A DNA stretch of 64,000 bases from assembly GCF_030867145.1 (NCBI RefSeq), contig NC_134415.1, forward strand, positions 19,694,417-19,758,416. The letters are read 5' to 3'. Shown here piece after piece: positions 25,211-36,203 of the stretch; the stretch's first letter is position 1, and the number at the start of each line of letters is the position of its first letter. The notes under the pieces are model-generated. The model worked only from the letters and a program-made list of their open reading frames with translations, was not told the DNA's origin and did not search any database. The stretch comes from Opisthocomus hoazin (lineage: Eukaryota; Chordata; Aves; Opisthocomiformes; Opisthocomidae). Made by a program: the position numbers and the translations under genes.

Positions 25211-26557
25211 CTACAGCAGGCTGCACAGGACCTTGTCCAGGTGGGTCTTGAATATCTCCAGAGAAGGAGACTCCACAACCTCCCTGGGCAACCTGTTCCA
25301 GTGCTCCGCCACCCTCAGAGGGAAGAAGTTCTTCCTCATGTTCAGATAGAACTTCCTGTGCCTCAGTTTGTGCCCATTGTCCCTTGTCCTGTTGCTGGGC
25401 ACTACTGAAAAGAGTTTGGTCCCATCCTCCTGACACCCACCCTTCAGATATTTGTAAGCATATATTAGGTCCCCTCGCAGCCTTCTCTTCTTCAGGCTGA
25501 ACAAGCCCAGCTCTCTCAGCCTCTCCTCGCAGGAGAGATGCTCCAGTCCCCTCATCATACGCGTAGCCCTCCACTGGACACTCTCCAGTGGCTCCTTATC
25601 TTTCTTGAACTGGGGAGACCAGAACTGGACACAGTACTCCAGATGGGGCCTCACCAGGGCAGTGTAGAGGGGAAGGAGAACCTCCCTCGACCTACTGGCC
25701 ACACTCTTCCTAATGCACCCCAGGATCCGATTGGATTTCTTGGCAGCCAGGGCACACTGCTGGCTCATGGTCAACCTGTCGTCCACTAGGACACCCAGGT
25801 CCCTCTCCAAAGAGCTGCTCTCCAGCAGGTCCGCCCCAAGCCTGTACTGGTGCATGGGGTTGTTCCTCTCCAGGTGCAGGACCCTGCACTTGCCTTTGTT
25901 GAACCTCATCAGGTTCCTCTCTGCCCAACTTTCCAGCCTGTCTAGGTCACGCTGAATGGCAGCACAGTCTTCCGGTGTGTCTACCACACCTCCCAGTTTT
26001 GTGTCATCAACAAACTTGCTGAGGGTACATTCTAACTCTTCATCCAGGTCATTGATGAAGAAGTTGAACAAGACTGGGCCCAGTACTGACCCCTGGGGAA
26101 CACCACTAGTTACCAACCTCCCACTAGACTCAGCGCCGCTGATGACAACCCTCTGAGTTCTGCCATTCAGCCAGTTCTCAATCCACCTCACCGACCACTC
26201 ATCCAGCCCACACTTCCTCAGCTTCCCTAGGAGCAGATCATGGCAGACTGTGTCGAAAGCCTTGCTGAAGTCGAGGTAGACAACATTCACGGCTCTCCCT
26301 TCACCTACCCAGCCAGTCATGTCATTGTAGAAAGCTATCAGATTGGTCAGGCATGATTTTCCCTTGGTGAATCCATGCTGACTACTCCTGATAACCTTCT
26401 TTTCTTCCACTTGCTTGATGATGGCCTCCAGGATAAGCTGCTCCATCACCTTTCCCGGGATGGAGATGAGGCTGACCGGCCTGTAGTTCCCCGGGTCCTC
26501 CTTCTTGCCCTTTTTGAAGATTGGAGTGACATTGGCCTTTCTCCAGTCCTCAGGCAC
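25211..26557 (-). pseudogene. CR1 ORF2 reverse transcriptase and C-terminal domain (copy A), 448 open codons
   Basis: The longest open frame in copy A (GTG-initiated as an open frame; the true ORF2 start lies far upstream and is missing). It covers the LINE reverse transcriptase. The fingers block NYRPVSLI is at residues 24-31 and [11 protein letters not shown] at 60-70. Motif [10 protein letters not shown], is at 94-102 with its aspartate at 96. Motif [12 protein letters not shown], is at 151-161. The catalytic FVDD of motif C is at 182-185 (FADD is the more usual CR1 form). The C-terminal domain ends with [17 protein letters not shown]. It would perform target-primed reverse transcription if it were part of intact ORF2, but an upstream 8-base insertion puts it out of frame with the linker. 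Its last ~150 codons differ from copy B at about 17 residues, whereas the first ~270 are identical. Confidence 0.9.
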
Positions 26558-27303
26558 CTCTCCTGTCCTCCAGGACCTCTCAAAGATGATGGAGAGTTGG
26601 AGAGTGGCTCAGCAATGACATCCGCCAGCTCTCTGAGCACTCGTGGGTGCATTCCATCGGGGCTCATGGATTTGTGGGCATCCAGATCGCTTAAGCGATC
26701 CCTCACGCAGTCCTCCTCGACCAAGGGAAAGTCATCCTCTCTGTGGACTTCTTCTCTTACCTCCAGGGCCTGGGATTCCTGAGGGCCAGTCTTAGCACTG
26801 AAGACTGAAGCAAAGAAGGCATTCAGTAGCTCTGCCTTCTCCGCATCCTCCGTCACCAGGACACCCGCCTCATTCAGCAGTGACCCCACATTGTCCCTAG
26901 CCTTCCTTTTGCTGCTGATGTAGTTGAAGAAGCCCTTCTTGTTGTTTTTGACATCCCTTGCCAGCTTCAATTCCAGGTGGGCCTCAGCCTTCCTTGTCAC
27001 ATCCCTGCATGCTCTCACCACATTCCTGTACTCTTCCCAAGTGGCCTGCCCCTCCTTCCACATTCCATGGACCTTTCTCTTCCACCTGATCTCCGCTAGA
27101 AGCTCCTTGTGCAACCATGCAGGTCTCCTGCCTCCTTTGCTCGATTTCTTTCTCAGGGGGATGCATTGCTCCTGTGCATGGAGGAAGTGACGTTTAAAGA
27201 GCGACCAGCACTCTTGGACCCCCCTGCCTTTGAGAGCCCTGGCCCACGGGATTCCTCCCAGTAGCTCCTTGAAGAGGCCAAAGTTAGCCCTCCTGAGGTC
27301 CAA
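26446..27303 (-). pseudogene. CR1 ORF2 linker between endonuclease and reverse transcriptase (copy A)
   Basis: An open frame of 285 codons. The first ~235 codons match the CR1 ORF2 linker, with LRRANFGLFKELLG near the start, the basic region KKSSKGGRRPAW, then LELARDVKNNKKGFF-like and MSPDGMHPRVLRELADV blocks. After [11 protein letters not shown] the frame is wrong: eight extra bases (26,591-26,598 on the plus strand) shift it, so the remaining ~50 residues are not CR1 protein. The true continuation is the 448-codon frame. A second frameshift separates this block from the endonuclease block upstream. Copy B carries the identical lesions. Confidence 0.85.
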
Positions 27304-27317
27304 GGTTTTGATCTTAC

Positions 27318-27661
27318 TTATCGCCCTGCTTCCTCCAGGATCCTGAACTCGACCATTTCATGGTCACTGCAGCTGAGTCTACGTCCAACCTTCACATCCT
27401 CCACCAGTCCCTCCTTGTTTGTTAATACAAGGTCCAGCAGAGTGCCTTTCCTTGTTGGCTCCTCCACCACTTGCATCAGAAAGTTATCATTGATGATCTG
27501 TAGGAACCTCCTGGATTGCGCCTGCCTAGCTGTATGGTCTTCCCAGCTGATGTCAGGGTGGTTGAAGTCCCCCATGAGAACCGGGGCCTGTGACTGTGAG
27601 GCTGCTTGCAGCTGCCTGTAGAAGGCCTCATCAACCTCCTCCTCCTGGTCAGGTGGCCTGT
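27318..27661 (-). pseudogene. CR1 ORF2 AP-endonuclease, C-terminal half (copy A)
   Basis: This carries the C-terminal half of the apurinic-like endonuclease that nicks target DNA for CR1 insertion. GDFNHPDISWEDH contains the GDFN motif, followed by LDLVLTN and then SDHEMVEF with the catalytic-type SDH. The N-terminal half (first metal-binding asparagine and glutamate) is gone because the element is truncated at 27,662. The frame ends at a TAA about 15 bases before the linker block, a frameshift shared with copy B. Non-functional. Confidence 0.88.
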
Positions 27662-27663
27662 AA

Positions 27664-27751
27664 AGGTGGGGAGGTGATTCTGCCCTCTGCTCTGCTCTAG
27701 TGAATCCTCACCTGGATTCCTGCATCTGGCTCTGGAGCCCCCAGCACAGGG
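27664..27751 (+). mobile_element. Short plus-strand CR1 scrap, probably the separated 3' half of element O
   Basis: About 88 bases directly abutting the 5' end of copy A but on the opposite strand. They read like the ORF2 stretch just after the VASR segment: 'gaggtgattctgccctctgc', 'tctgctctagtgaatcctca', 'cctggattcctgcatctggc', 'tctggagcccccagcacagg'. The translation is about SALVNPHLDSCIWLWSPQH. Similarity stops after 'cagcacagg'. Its start point matches the break point of the older CR1 O next to copy B (37,526), and both pieces carry AGGT at the break. This suggests they were once one element. The alternative is an unrelated CR1 fragment. Confidence 0.8.
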
Positions 27752-29140
27752 GAGTACTTCCCTATGGGAAGTGCTTTTGTGTACAGTCCTTACTACAAAG
27801 GACAGACCACACACAAAGAGCACCTCACAGCACACAGCTATGCAAGACACATGATGTGTGTCTCCTTCAAAATGCCATTCTCCTATCAAAAGCAGTGATA
27901 ACTGAAGGCTTAGTTAAGCTTGAGGTCCTTTGAAAATCTAATTCTAGGCTACAAACATTAAAATTATTCAGTTGTCACATCTCCAACTGACTTTTCGTAA
28001 TACAGTTATTCTTCTCACTTGTTGGCCTCTAAATTAGAGGAGTGTTTGGCTCTCAGCATTTTGAACCCAGTTTCTTTTTCAGAAAAGTGAAGGTGTTTTA
28101 CTTTAGTAAGAGATGCTTTGTGATTTTCTATTATCTAACTATTAGTGAATCTAATTTTCTCCATATTTTGCTTCTTCTTTTGATTAAAGTTGACATCTCC
28201 ATTAAATTTTATGGAATCACTCACTTAATGACATACTGCTTCCATTTTGTCTTTCCTCCTTCTACATCTGCCTCTCACTCTAGGACAAATTCTTCTGTCA
28301 CAGCAGGATGAAAAAACCTGCAGCCAACCAAAAAAAAAAAAGTTTGAATCTCTGTGACTCAACGAGCTTTGCAAGGCTGAAGACAAAAGACATATGAATT
28401 TAAATCTCTGTTTTCAAGCAAAGCATTCAATCACTTTGTTCCCATGCTTTGCTATTGATCCTAAATAACACTAAATCCTCCCAGTTTCAATTTTCCAAGG
28501 AACAAAGTGGGATTTTTCATAATTTTCTCCAGTATCAATGTGACTTTGCAAGATTGTGAAAAGACTACTGGTCTGCCCTGAGCAGAGCAAAATTTATACA
28601 AACAAACTGGGATGATTATGCAGGATCCGTATCATGTGGGTTGTTTTCTTCCAAAGCATATACTTTGGCAGGTGAACTGGAAAGACTGACCACGGCACTG
28701 CTTATTTCTGAAATATTCCATTTTGGCTTAAACATGAAACACTACACTCAGCTAAAATTTCCCATTTTCATATTCCCTGGCCCACATGAAAATACATTTA
28801 TACATTTGTTTTTAAAGTGAAATTAAATGTTGAACCAGTTAATGTTATAAAGCTATTATATACAAGTATATTATTATAAATATGCATTAATCAATAATAT
28901 TTTAATGATTCTGCTTTTAATATAGGTGTTATACATTTGTTGGAGATCCTCAGCCTTCATGTACTTTTTCCACTGTTGTGTTGTATGTCACCAGGACCTG
29001 TTGTCAAATTTAAGTGTTAGGGAACAGTCTCTTCTACGCAGAAACCTCGGCTCGCCAAATCCCCAGTTATCTTGCAGAGCTTGTAGGGGCATAGCGTGTT
29101 ATATGTGCATTACCACACCCAAAGGGAAGAACATCTTGCT
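27752..29140. other. Non-coding spacer DNA between inverted CR1 arms; no gene recognised
   Basis: AT-rich single-copy-like DNA with no recognised exon or repeat. It lies inside the 7.3-kb segment that appears to be inverted relative to its flanks. Confidence 0.5.
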
Positions 29141-29141
29141 C

Positions 29142-29562
29142 TTCTTTTCTTGTGAAGAAAGGCTGAGAGACTTGCGGTTGTTCAGCCTGGAGAGGATAGG
29201 GCTCTGGGGAGACCTTGTAGCAGCTTTTCAGTACTTAAAGGGGGCCTACAGGAAAGATGGGGACAGACTTTTTAGCAGGGCCTGTGGTGATAGAACAAGG
29301 CATAATGGTTTTAAACTAAAAGAGGACAGATTTAGACTGGATACAAGGAAGAAATTTTTTACAATGAAGGCGGTGAAACACTGGAACAATTTGTCCAGAG
29401 AGACTGCAGATACCCCATCCCCGACAACATGCAAGGTCAGGTTGGATGGGGCTCTAAGCAACCTGATCCAGTTGAAGATGCCCTTGCTTATTGCGGGGGG
29501 TTTGGACTACATGAACTTAAAAGTCTCTTCCAACCCAAACTATTCTATGATTCTGTGATTCT
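29142..29562 (+). mobile_element. 5'-truncated CR1, end of ORF2 plus 3' UTR
   Basis: A plus-strand CR1 tail. It begins at the 'SCEERLRDLRLFSLE' segment of ORF2 and continues through 'GDLVAAFQYLKGAYRKDGD', 'KLKEDRFRLDTRKKFFTMKA' and 'VKHWNNLSRETADTPSP' to the family's 'RLDGALSNLI' end. The 3' UTR ends in 'ctcttccaacccaaactatt' followed by octamers (ATTCTATG, ATTCTGTG). This is a different and older-looking subfamily from A/B and resembles the one at 62.4 kb. At the expected ORF2 stop the codon reads CAG rather than TAG, so the open frame runs on through the 3' UTR. No independent function is implied. Confidence 0.93.
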
Positions 29563-29565
29563 TAA

Positions 29566-32500
29566 GTCACCTTGAAGATATGGTGGAATATCACTCCATG
29601 ATTCTATATGCTCAATACAAGTCACATTTAGGCAAAAAGAATAAAAAAAAAAAACAGATGAAGTTTAGAGATACATGTTTAATTTTACATTCCACATCCA
29701 CTGTGGGCTTCCACTCATATGAGACTCTCTCCTTTGTCCCTGAAGTTCTGTGATACAAAACTTGATCAGGAAGTATTTTATACAATGGTTATACCAACAC
29801 TTTAGGCCACCATTGGTCAGACATTTGCTGAAAAAGAGGACACGACAGCTGCCTACCTGATCCAAGATCCTCCCTTCATCCAGCCAGATGGAAAACCACA
29901 CCAAGTAATGGATTTAGGTGAAAGCCAAGCCTGTAAATGAAAAACAGAGGTCAGTGAAGCTGTTCCCCGCTCTGATCACCCTGGGGCTGCACAATGCTAG
30001 CTGAAGCACAAGAGAAACATGACAATGACATCCAGCACTGGCAGTAGGAATGGGGAAGGGGATAAGGCTGACCCTGCAGTTTTTGGAGCTGCAGAAGATT
30101 AGCACGGTCATGTAACCACTGCTTTAGCTTCCTTCCAACTGCTGATTATCTTGAGTTCATCTAGGGTACTAACAAATGGTTAGCCCCTTGTGAGGTTATT
30201 TTTATTTCCATCTGCTGGAAAGGATAAATCATAGGGTGAAACCTCTCTCATGCCCTGAAATCACAAAGATGTGACATTCATTTACAATTCATACAGACAT
30301 ATAACTGATAGTTTTTGCCCTTGTTCATGGCAGACAATGTTAATGTTAAAATGAAAAATGTTGTTTCAAACTGAAAAGACAAAGCATACTTTTTAAATGG
30401 TTGAAATAGAACAGGTTGGCATTTACAATGGAAAACAGTTCATTTGTGAAAAGGACTAAAGGAAATGCTCTTACCATTTTTTGAATGGACTCTTTCCCTT
30501 TATTTTTTTTTAACTATGCTTGAATCTTCGAGTTAGAAGATGCATACTTTCAACTTCTCTAAATTAATTTTACCAAGCTCCTATTTATCAAAAAAAAAAA
30601 AAAGTCTGAAAATGTGTCCAGTTTTACTAGCTGCTTCTTAATCTACCAAGCTAATATATCTCATCCCTTTGTCTGACACAGCAGCAGGTAAGAGGTGGGA
30701 TATGAAATGCCCCACACTGCTCGACACTGTTCAGTCCCAGAAAATTGCTGTTACCTCGACAGTAGTTATTGTCCATCTGTCTCCAAGCTGCTCTAGGGAT
30801 GCTTAGTAAAGGTTCACAGTAATTCTGTAAGGTAAGTAAATACTACTACCATTCTGAAATGAAATAAGCCAAGCAAAAAAAAAGAAGTAAAAGTGCTGCC
30901 TAACATTAAAAAAACCTGCATGTGTGAGATCCAGGAGCAGAATTGCAAAAATCAGTCTCCTGAGCTTCAGGTACTAACACCAGAAGCAGCTGACAGTCTA
31001 TGAAGTGGATGAAAATCCTGGTGCTCATTAGGTTAATCACCTGTAGAAATCCTTTTCTGGCAGCTTCTTTCTCTGTTCATTCCAGGTTTCTCTTTGCCTG
31101 GTGCATTGTGTAAGAGGTCTCTAGGCTCAATTAGCAGTTTGAGCTATCACTAGAAAACTGAGGAAAATATTTTTTATTAATTGCATGTGTCACCAACTTC
31201 ACACACACAGTCAGGTGATAAAAGCAGCACACTTCATTTCTGTTTACCAGGAAGCTGATAAGCAGACATTGAAATGGTGCTATTCACATACAGCGGGTTT
31301 GGTGCTCTCTTGCGTCACTCTAATGCTGCACCGGAGCCATTCTGCCTCTCAAAGCCTTAGGGTTATTGGCAGCCACAAAGCTGTACTCAGAGACAATGTC
31401 AGCCAAGGGAAAGTCAGTTTAGGAACTCATCAGTTAAGGTCTTTTTCTCTGAGCATATGCATTTAGCTTTTCTTTTCCATAGCCTTTGGGTGTTTATACT
31501 GGATGCTCTCTGGGTAACAGGTTTCATATTTGAAAAATGTCTAAAAGATAGTGGAAGCTACAGGAAAATATCTAAGAAATAGTCCTCTAAAAGTGAAGGA
31601 TCAATATATGAATAGTGTTTAGTGGGATGCAGATTCAAACCAACAATTGAGCTGAGTAGAGTTGTGTGCTTGGCTGCATGGAATTTCATGTTTTCAAGCC
31701 AGTATATTGCTGCTCTCTATAAGCATATACAAAATACATATACAAAACACTTACATGCACAAAAGCATTCTGTAAGTGTTCATTGCTGTTTTGATTCACT
31801 AACTTTCCTCAGCCACTGAAGGCTGCAGTGACTGTGGGTTCACAGGAGAAGCAAGGCCCATGCACAGTAAATGGTATTTCCATGGTATTCTCTTGATGAG
31901 GAAGACAAGCCTGAATCAGTGCCTGGCCATGAACACCGTGAACTTTCTTGGAGTAAGCTGGGCTCAGAGTCCATACCCCCAGTCATGCTGCTGAGGCACA
32001 AAATGTCTTCTGTCTTCCTTCAGATAACACATCCGTCATTCTTTGTACAGGATTCTTGAAGTGCTTTATTGATGTTTATAAACAAAACCCACTCAATGGC
32101 TAAGTGTAGTGTCATTACTGACATTTCAAGGGAACTGTGGGAAAACAACTCTAGGCTTTGGCTGGCTGTGAATTTCAATAATTGGTTCTGTAGTAGTTTA
32201 ATTCTCTTTGCAGCAGACAGAAGTGGGAAGTTTTGGGAACTGAAAAGTAGCAGTGATGGATCTAAAAGCAAATAGAAGAAATTATTTTATATGCCCATTA
32301 GGAAAACCATCTGCGAAACCATATTTTTGGGACAAGAACAGAACAATGTGTTTCTCTTACATTTTGTTACTCTCCTACATTAGCAATAAGAAAAAGTAGG
32401 CTTACAACAAATCTCAAGGAAACCTGTAGTCCAATCTCTTGATAAACTGTAGGACCAATACTTCATAGCACCAAATAAGATCTAAAAGTGGGTATCCATG

Positions 32501-34960
32501 CACAGATATACACCTGGGTTTCCCACCACTCCTACAGGCATATTCTACTCACTCACATCATTCAGATGCCACTCACACACCGCCCATATGTTTACATTTT
32601 CATTCCTTTCATGAAGGTCTCCTGTAATTACTCAAGAACAAACTAAATGCACACAGCTGAGAAACTACATTTGGGAGACCAACCGGGATATAAAAACACA
32701 TAAAGAATAAAATACCTCAGTAAAAAATGAATGTCAAGAAACTAAAAATAATTATTGCAAAAGTAATTAGGTGAAACAAACAAGGCTCAAAAGAAAACAG
32801 ACCTAAATGAGCTGTAGCTGTAATTGGTGAAACGTGCCAAGACTTGTGTGAATAAAGATAGCAATAAGAGGACAAAAACTTTACACTTAGTTAATAAATC
32901 AAAGAGAAACACAATTCCCAGACACATGCGTAAACCACTGTATCTGTGGAGAAAATAATGCCATATGAGAAATGTGCCACTGAATATATTAAGCAGGAGA
33001 AACAATTCTGCAGACAAACAAATAGCAAATACCCAGTCATCTCCCAGTTAGAGATATTGACTTTGGCCAAGTATACATCACAAAATGAAAGGAACAAATA
33101 AAACAGCACAGCTCTTGGAAACAAAAACAACTGCATTATCCTCCAGAGATTATCAGGAAATAGGTGATGGTGAGAGATTGCGTTGGTTTATGATGTCAGT
33201 ATTAGATCTATAACCATAGATCCAGCTGAGTAACTATAAAGTCTCACATAAAGCAAGAACATTATTCTTTGATTGTTATAGGCACCTGGAAGATCTCTAT
33301 GATCTACAGATGAATACCTTACATCTGAATGCATTGTTTGTTCAGACAAACTGGAGCAAATGCCCAGGCTTTTGCAGCTTTACTTACAGACTGATCTTTT
33401 GGACAGTTTGAATCAGGGAGAGAAGGAGCATCTGGAGAACAGCAATGGACTACAGCATGGGATGGTAGCTGGAGACTGAAATGCAGCAGTTCTTTGTATC
33501 CAGGTGAATAGTACTCAGCCTGAATCCAAATTTCTCCCTTATTGTCACCCTTGTGAAATATTCAGTGCTGCAAAGTTCTGGCTGGTGCACAGAGGTCTCT
33601 ATAGGTGTTAGCATCCTTGACTAAGGCTGCAGTTATACACCATAAAGCCAGTAATTCGTCCTGTGTTGTGGCCCGGTGAAGAAACAGTATGTCAGTGTGT
33701 TTCCTGGGTCTCCAATAAGGACAGTTTAGATAATTCGACTAATGAACACGGTCCCTTCTTCTGGGCCCAAAATTTCCTACAGTTTTTCAAGAAGGAATAA
33801 AACCCCATGACAGAAGAGTTTTTATAAACTTGCCCAAATTGTATGTATCATGTTAAATATGTTACTTTAAAAAAAAAGAAGTGGAGGAACAACAATGTAA
33901 CAAAAACTGTATTAGCAGAAATGCCTCAAAGATATATATTTTTAATGTCTCTAGGATTACTGACTCTGATTTTCTCAAAACTTTCCCTTTATCTCTTTTC
34001 TTTCTTCCTGTTCTCATTTCTGACTTTTTTTCTCTTCAGAATCTTCAGCATCAGAACCATAATTTCAATTATCACTTTAGCAATCTAAAGGGGAAAAAAA
34101 AGTAAAATAAGTGCAGTATTTTTAGAAAAACATAACTCACTGATATATTCTGATTAGTTTATTTAATTATCTTTAGCCAAATTAATACACAAGTTTCATG
34201 GTATTTCCATACACTTTCTTGCCTGGCTTCATGTCTGTATCTACTTTCATTTCTTTGTTTGAAATTTCTTACCTATTCTCAGCCTTACATTGCAGCCTGA
34301 TGTTTTGTTTGACTTCTGCAGGAAATTCCATACCAGCCATAATTTTTCTGCAAAGAACAAGTGACACTGTGAAAGATAGCAGCCATAGCATGATGATAAT
34401 ATTTTTTAATCCAAAACCCCACTGAACTGGTTCCCCATGCTTCGAAGCTTGGCAAAGCTCAAAAAAGAAGCCCAGTAATTGGCTCAGGCGCTTGTTAAAG
34501 AATCCTCCAATCGGACAGTTGCATTGGACTTCCATTCTCTGAAGCCAAAGACATATATTTACGTGAAGAAAAAGATGCCACTAACAGAATCAGGCAAAAA
34601 AATAAACAACATTTTATAGGTTGAAAAGGGCTTCTAGACAAACAGAAATATTTCTGAATCCGTATTTGATAGAAAAATACTGCTTTTTTTCACCTGCAAT
34701 TTTTTTCTAACACCTGCAATTTTAGCTTGCCAAACTTACCTTTATAATTATAATGATATGCAAACCCACAATATTTGCCCAATATAATGAAAAATTAAGT
34801 TTATTTAAATAGGGAAATATATTTTCTAATTAACTATTAAAAATGAATTCCAGACAAGATTCTGCAAGAAAAAACAGTGTTAATAGCAAAAATACAACTA
34901 TATAACTGTACTGGAGAGAAGAGAGGTCTGGGAGACCTGGTTGATCTCATAAGCCTCATA
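29566..34960. other. Non-coding spacer DNA between inverted CR1 arms; no gene recognised
   Basis: No recognisable exon or transposon. Contains A/T tracts (for example 30,590-30,603) and a small direct repeat at 34,691-34,725. Open frames are under about 95 codons and match nothing I know. It is part of the segment proposed to be inverted. Confidence 0.45.
34691..34725 (+). repeat. Imperfect 20-bp tandem duplication
   Basis: The unit CACCTGCAATTTT occurs twice, starting at 34,691 and 34,711, with a few differing bases between. A short local duplication with no evident function; it includes CACCTG E-box-like cores. Confidence 0.6.
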
Positions 34961-34971
34961 CGGGTGACATT

Positions 34972-35331
34972 ATGGTGGGTGTGTACTACAGGCCACCTGA
35001 CCAGGAAGAGGAAGTTGATGAAGCCTTCTACAGGCAGCTGCAAGCAGCCTCACAGTCACAGGCCCCGGTTCTCATGGGGGACTTCAACCACCCTGACATC
35101 AGCTGGGAAGACCATACAGCTAGGCAGGCGCAATCCAGGAGGTTCCTACAGATCATCAATGATAACTTTCTGATGCAAGTGGTGGAGGAGCCAACAAGGA
35201 AAGGCACTCTGCTGGACCTTGTATTAACAAACAAGGAGGGACTGGTGGAGGATGTGAAGGTTGGACGTAGACTCAGCTGCAGTGACCATGAAATGGTCGA
35301 GTTCAGGATCCTGGAGGAAGCAGGGCGATAA
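34972..35331 (+). pseudogene. CR1 ORF2 AP-endonuclease, C-terminal half (copy B), 119 open codons
   Basis: It begins within the endonuclease at VGVYYRPPDQEEE. GDFN is at residues 36-39, LDLVLTN at 81-87 and SDH at 104-106, all hallmarks of the AP-endonuclease fold of CR1-group LINEs. The N-terminal half is missing through 5' truncation. The frame ends at TAA (35,329-35,331); the linker resumes in another frame 14 bases later. Residues 11-26 differ from copy A at a few positions, while the rest is identical. Confidence 0.88.
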
Positions 35332-35345
35332 GTAAGATCAAAACC

Positions 35346-36203
35346 TTGGACCTCAGGAGGGCTAACTTTGGCCTCTTCAAGGAGCTACTGGGAGGAATCC
35401 CGTGGGCCAGGGCTCTCAAAGGCAGGGGGGTCCAAGAGTGCTGGTCGCTCTTTAAACGTCACTTCCTCCATGCACAGGAGCAATGCATCCCCCTGAGAAA
35501 GAAATCGAGCAAAGGAGGCAGGAGACCTGCATGGTTGCACAAGGAGCTTCTAGCGGAGATCAGGTGGAAGAGAAAGGTCCATGGAATGTGGAAGGAGGGG
35601 CAGGCCACTTGGGAAGAGTACAGGAATGTGGTGAGAGCATGCAGGGATGTGACAAGGAAGGCTGAGGCCCACCTGGAATTGAAGCTGGCAAGGGATGTCA
35701 AAAACAACAAGAAGGGCTTCTTCAACTACATCAGCAGCAAAAGGAAGGCTAGGGACAATGTGGGGTCACTGCTGAATGAGGCGGGTGTCCTGGTGACGGA
35801 GGATGCGGAGAAGGCAGAGCTACTGAATGCCTTCTTTGCTTCAGTCTTCAGTGCTAAGACTGGCCCTCAGGAATCCCAGGCCCTGGAGGTAAGAGAAGAA
35901 GTCCACAGAGAGGATGACTTTCCCTTGGTCGAGGAGGACTGCGTGAGGGATCGCTTAAGCGATCTGGACGCCCACAAATCCATGAGCCCCGATGGAATGC
36001 ACCCACGAGTGCTCAGAGAGCTGGCGGATGTCATTGCTGAGCCACTCTCCAACTCTCCATCATCTTTGAGAGGTCCTGGAGGACAGGAGAGGTGCCTGAG
36101 GACTGGAGAAAGGCCAATGTCACTCCAATCTTCAAAAAGGGCAAGAAGGAGGACCCGGGGAACTACAGGCCGGTCAGCCTCATCTCCATCCCGGGAAAGG
36201 TGA
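35346..36203 (+). pseudogene. CR1 ORF2 linker between endonuclease and reverse transcriptase (copy B)
   Basis: Identical at the protein level to the equivalent block of copy A (285 open codons). One synonymous base differs (35,969 here, 26,680 in A). The CR1 reading is lost at 36,051-36,058, where eight extra bases, a near copy of the preceding ACTCTCC, shift the frame. Downstream codons in this frame are therefore spurious. Confidence 0.85.

Larger units (their letters stand above)
25113..27662 (-). mobile_element. CR1 copy A: long, 5'-truncated CR1 retrotransposon, left arm of a 2.5-kb inverted repeat
   Basis: A minus-strand CR1 of about 2.55 kb. Its 3' end is at the left, with four octamer units (ATTCTGTG, one being ATTCTCTG), preceded by a CR1 3' UTR. 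Reading on the minus strand, it encodes the C-terminal half of the AP-type endonuclease, the linker, the reverse transcriptase and the C-terminal domain of ORF2. ORF1 and the start of ORF2 are absent. Copy B at 34,963-37,525 is its inverted partner; plus-strand coordinates of matching bases sum to 62,649 through the aligned part. By eye only about three bases differ across 25,736-27,626. About 35 differ across the 3' ~600 bases, and three lie in 27,627-27,642. Homology to B stops abruptly at 27,662, where a plus-strand CR1 scrap begins. Two frameshifts disable ORF2. Confidence 0.97.

Noticed and set aside
26375..26782. 135-codon plus-strand open frame, duplicated exactly at 35,867-36,274 on minus
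   Set aside because: Antisense shadow of the CR1 ORF2 linker/reverse transcriptase. Its conservation between the two places only reflects the near-identical CR1 arms.
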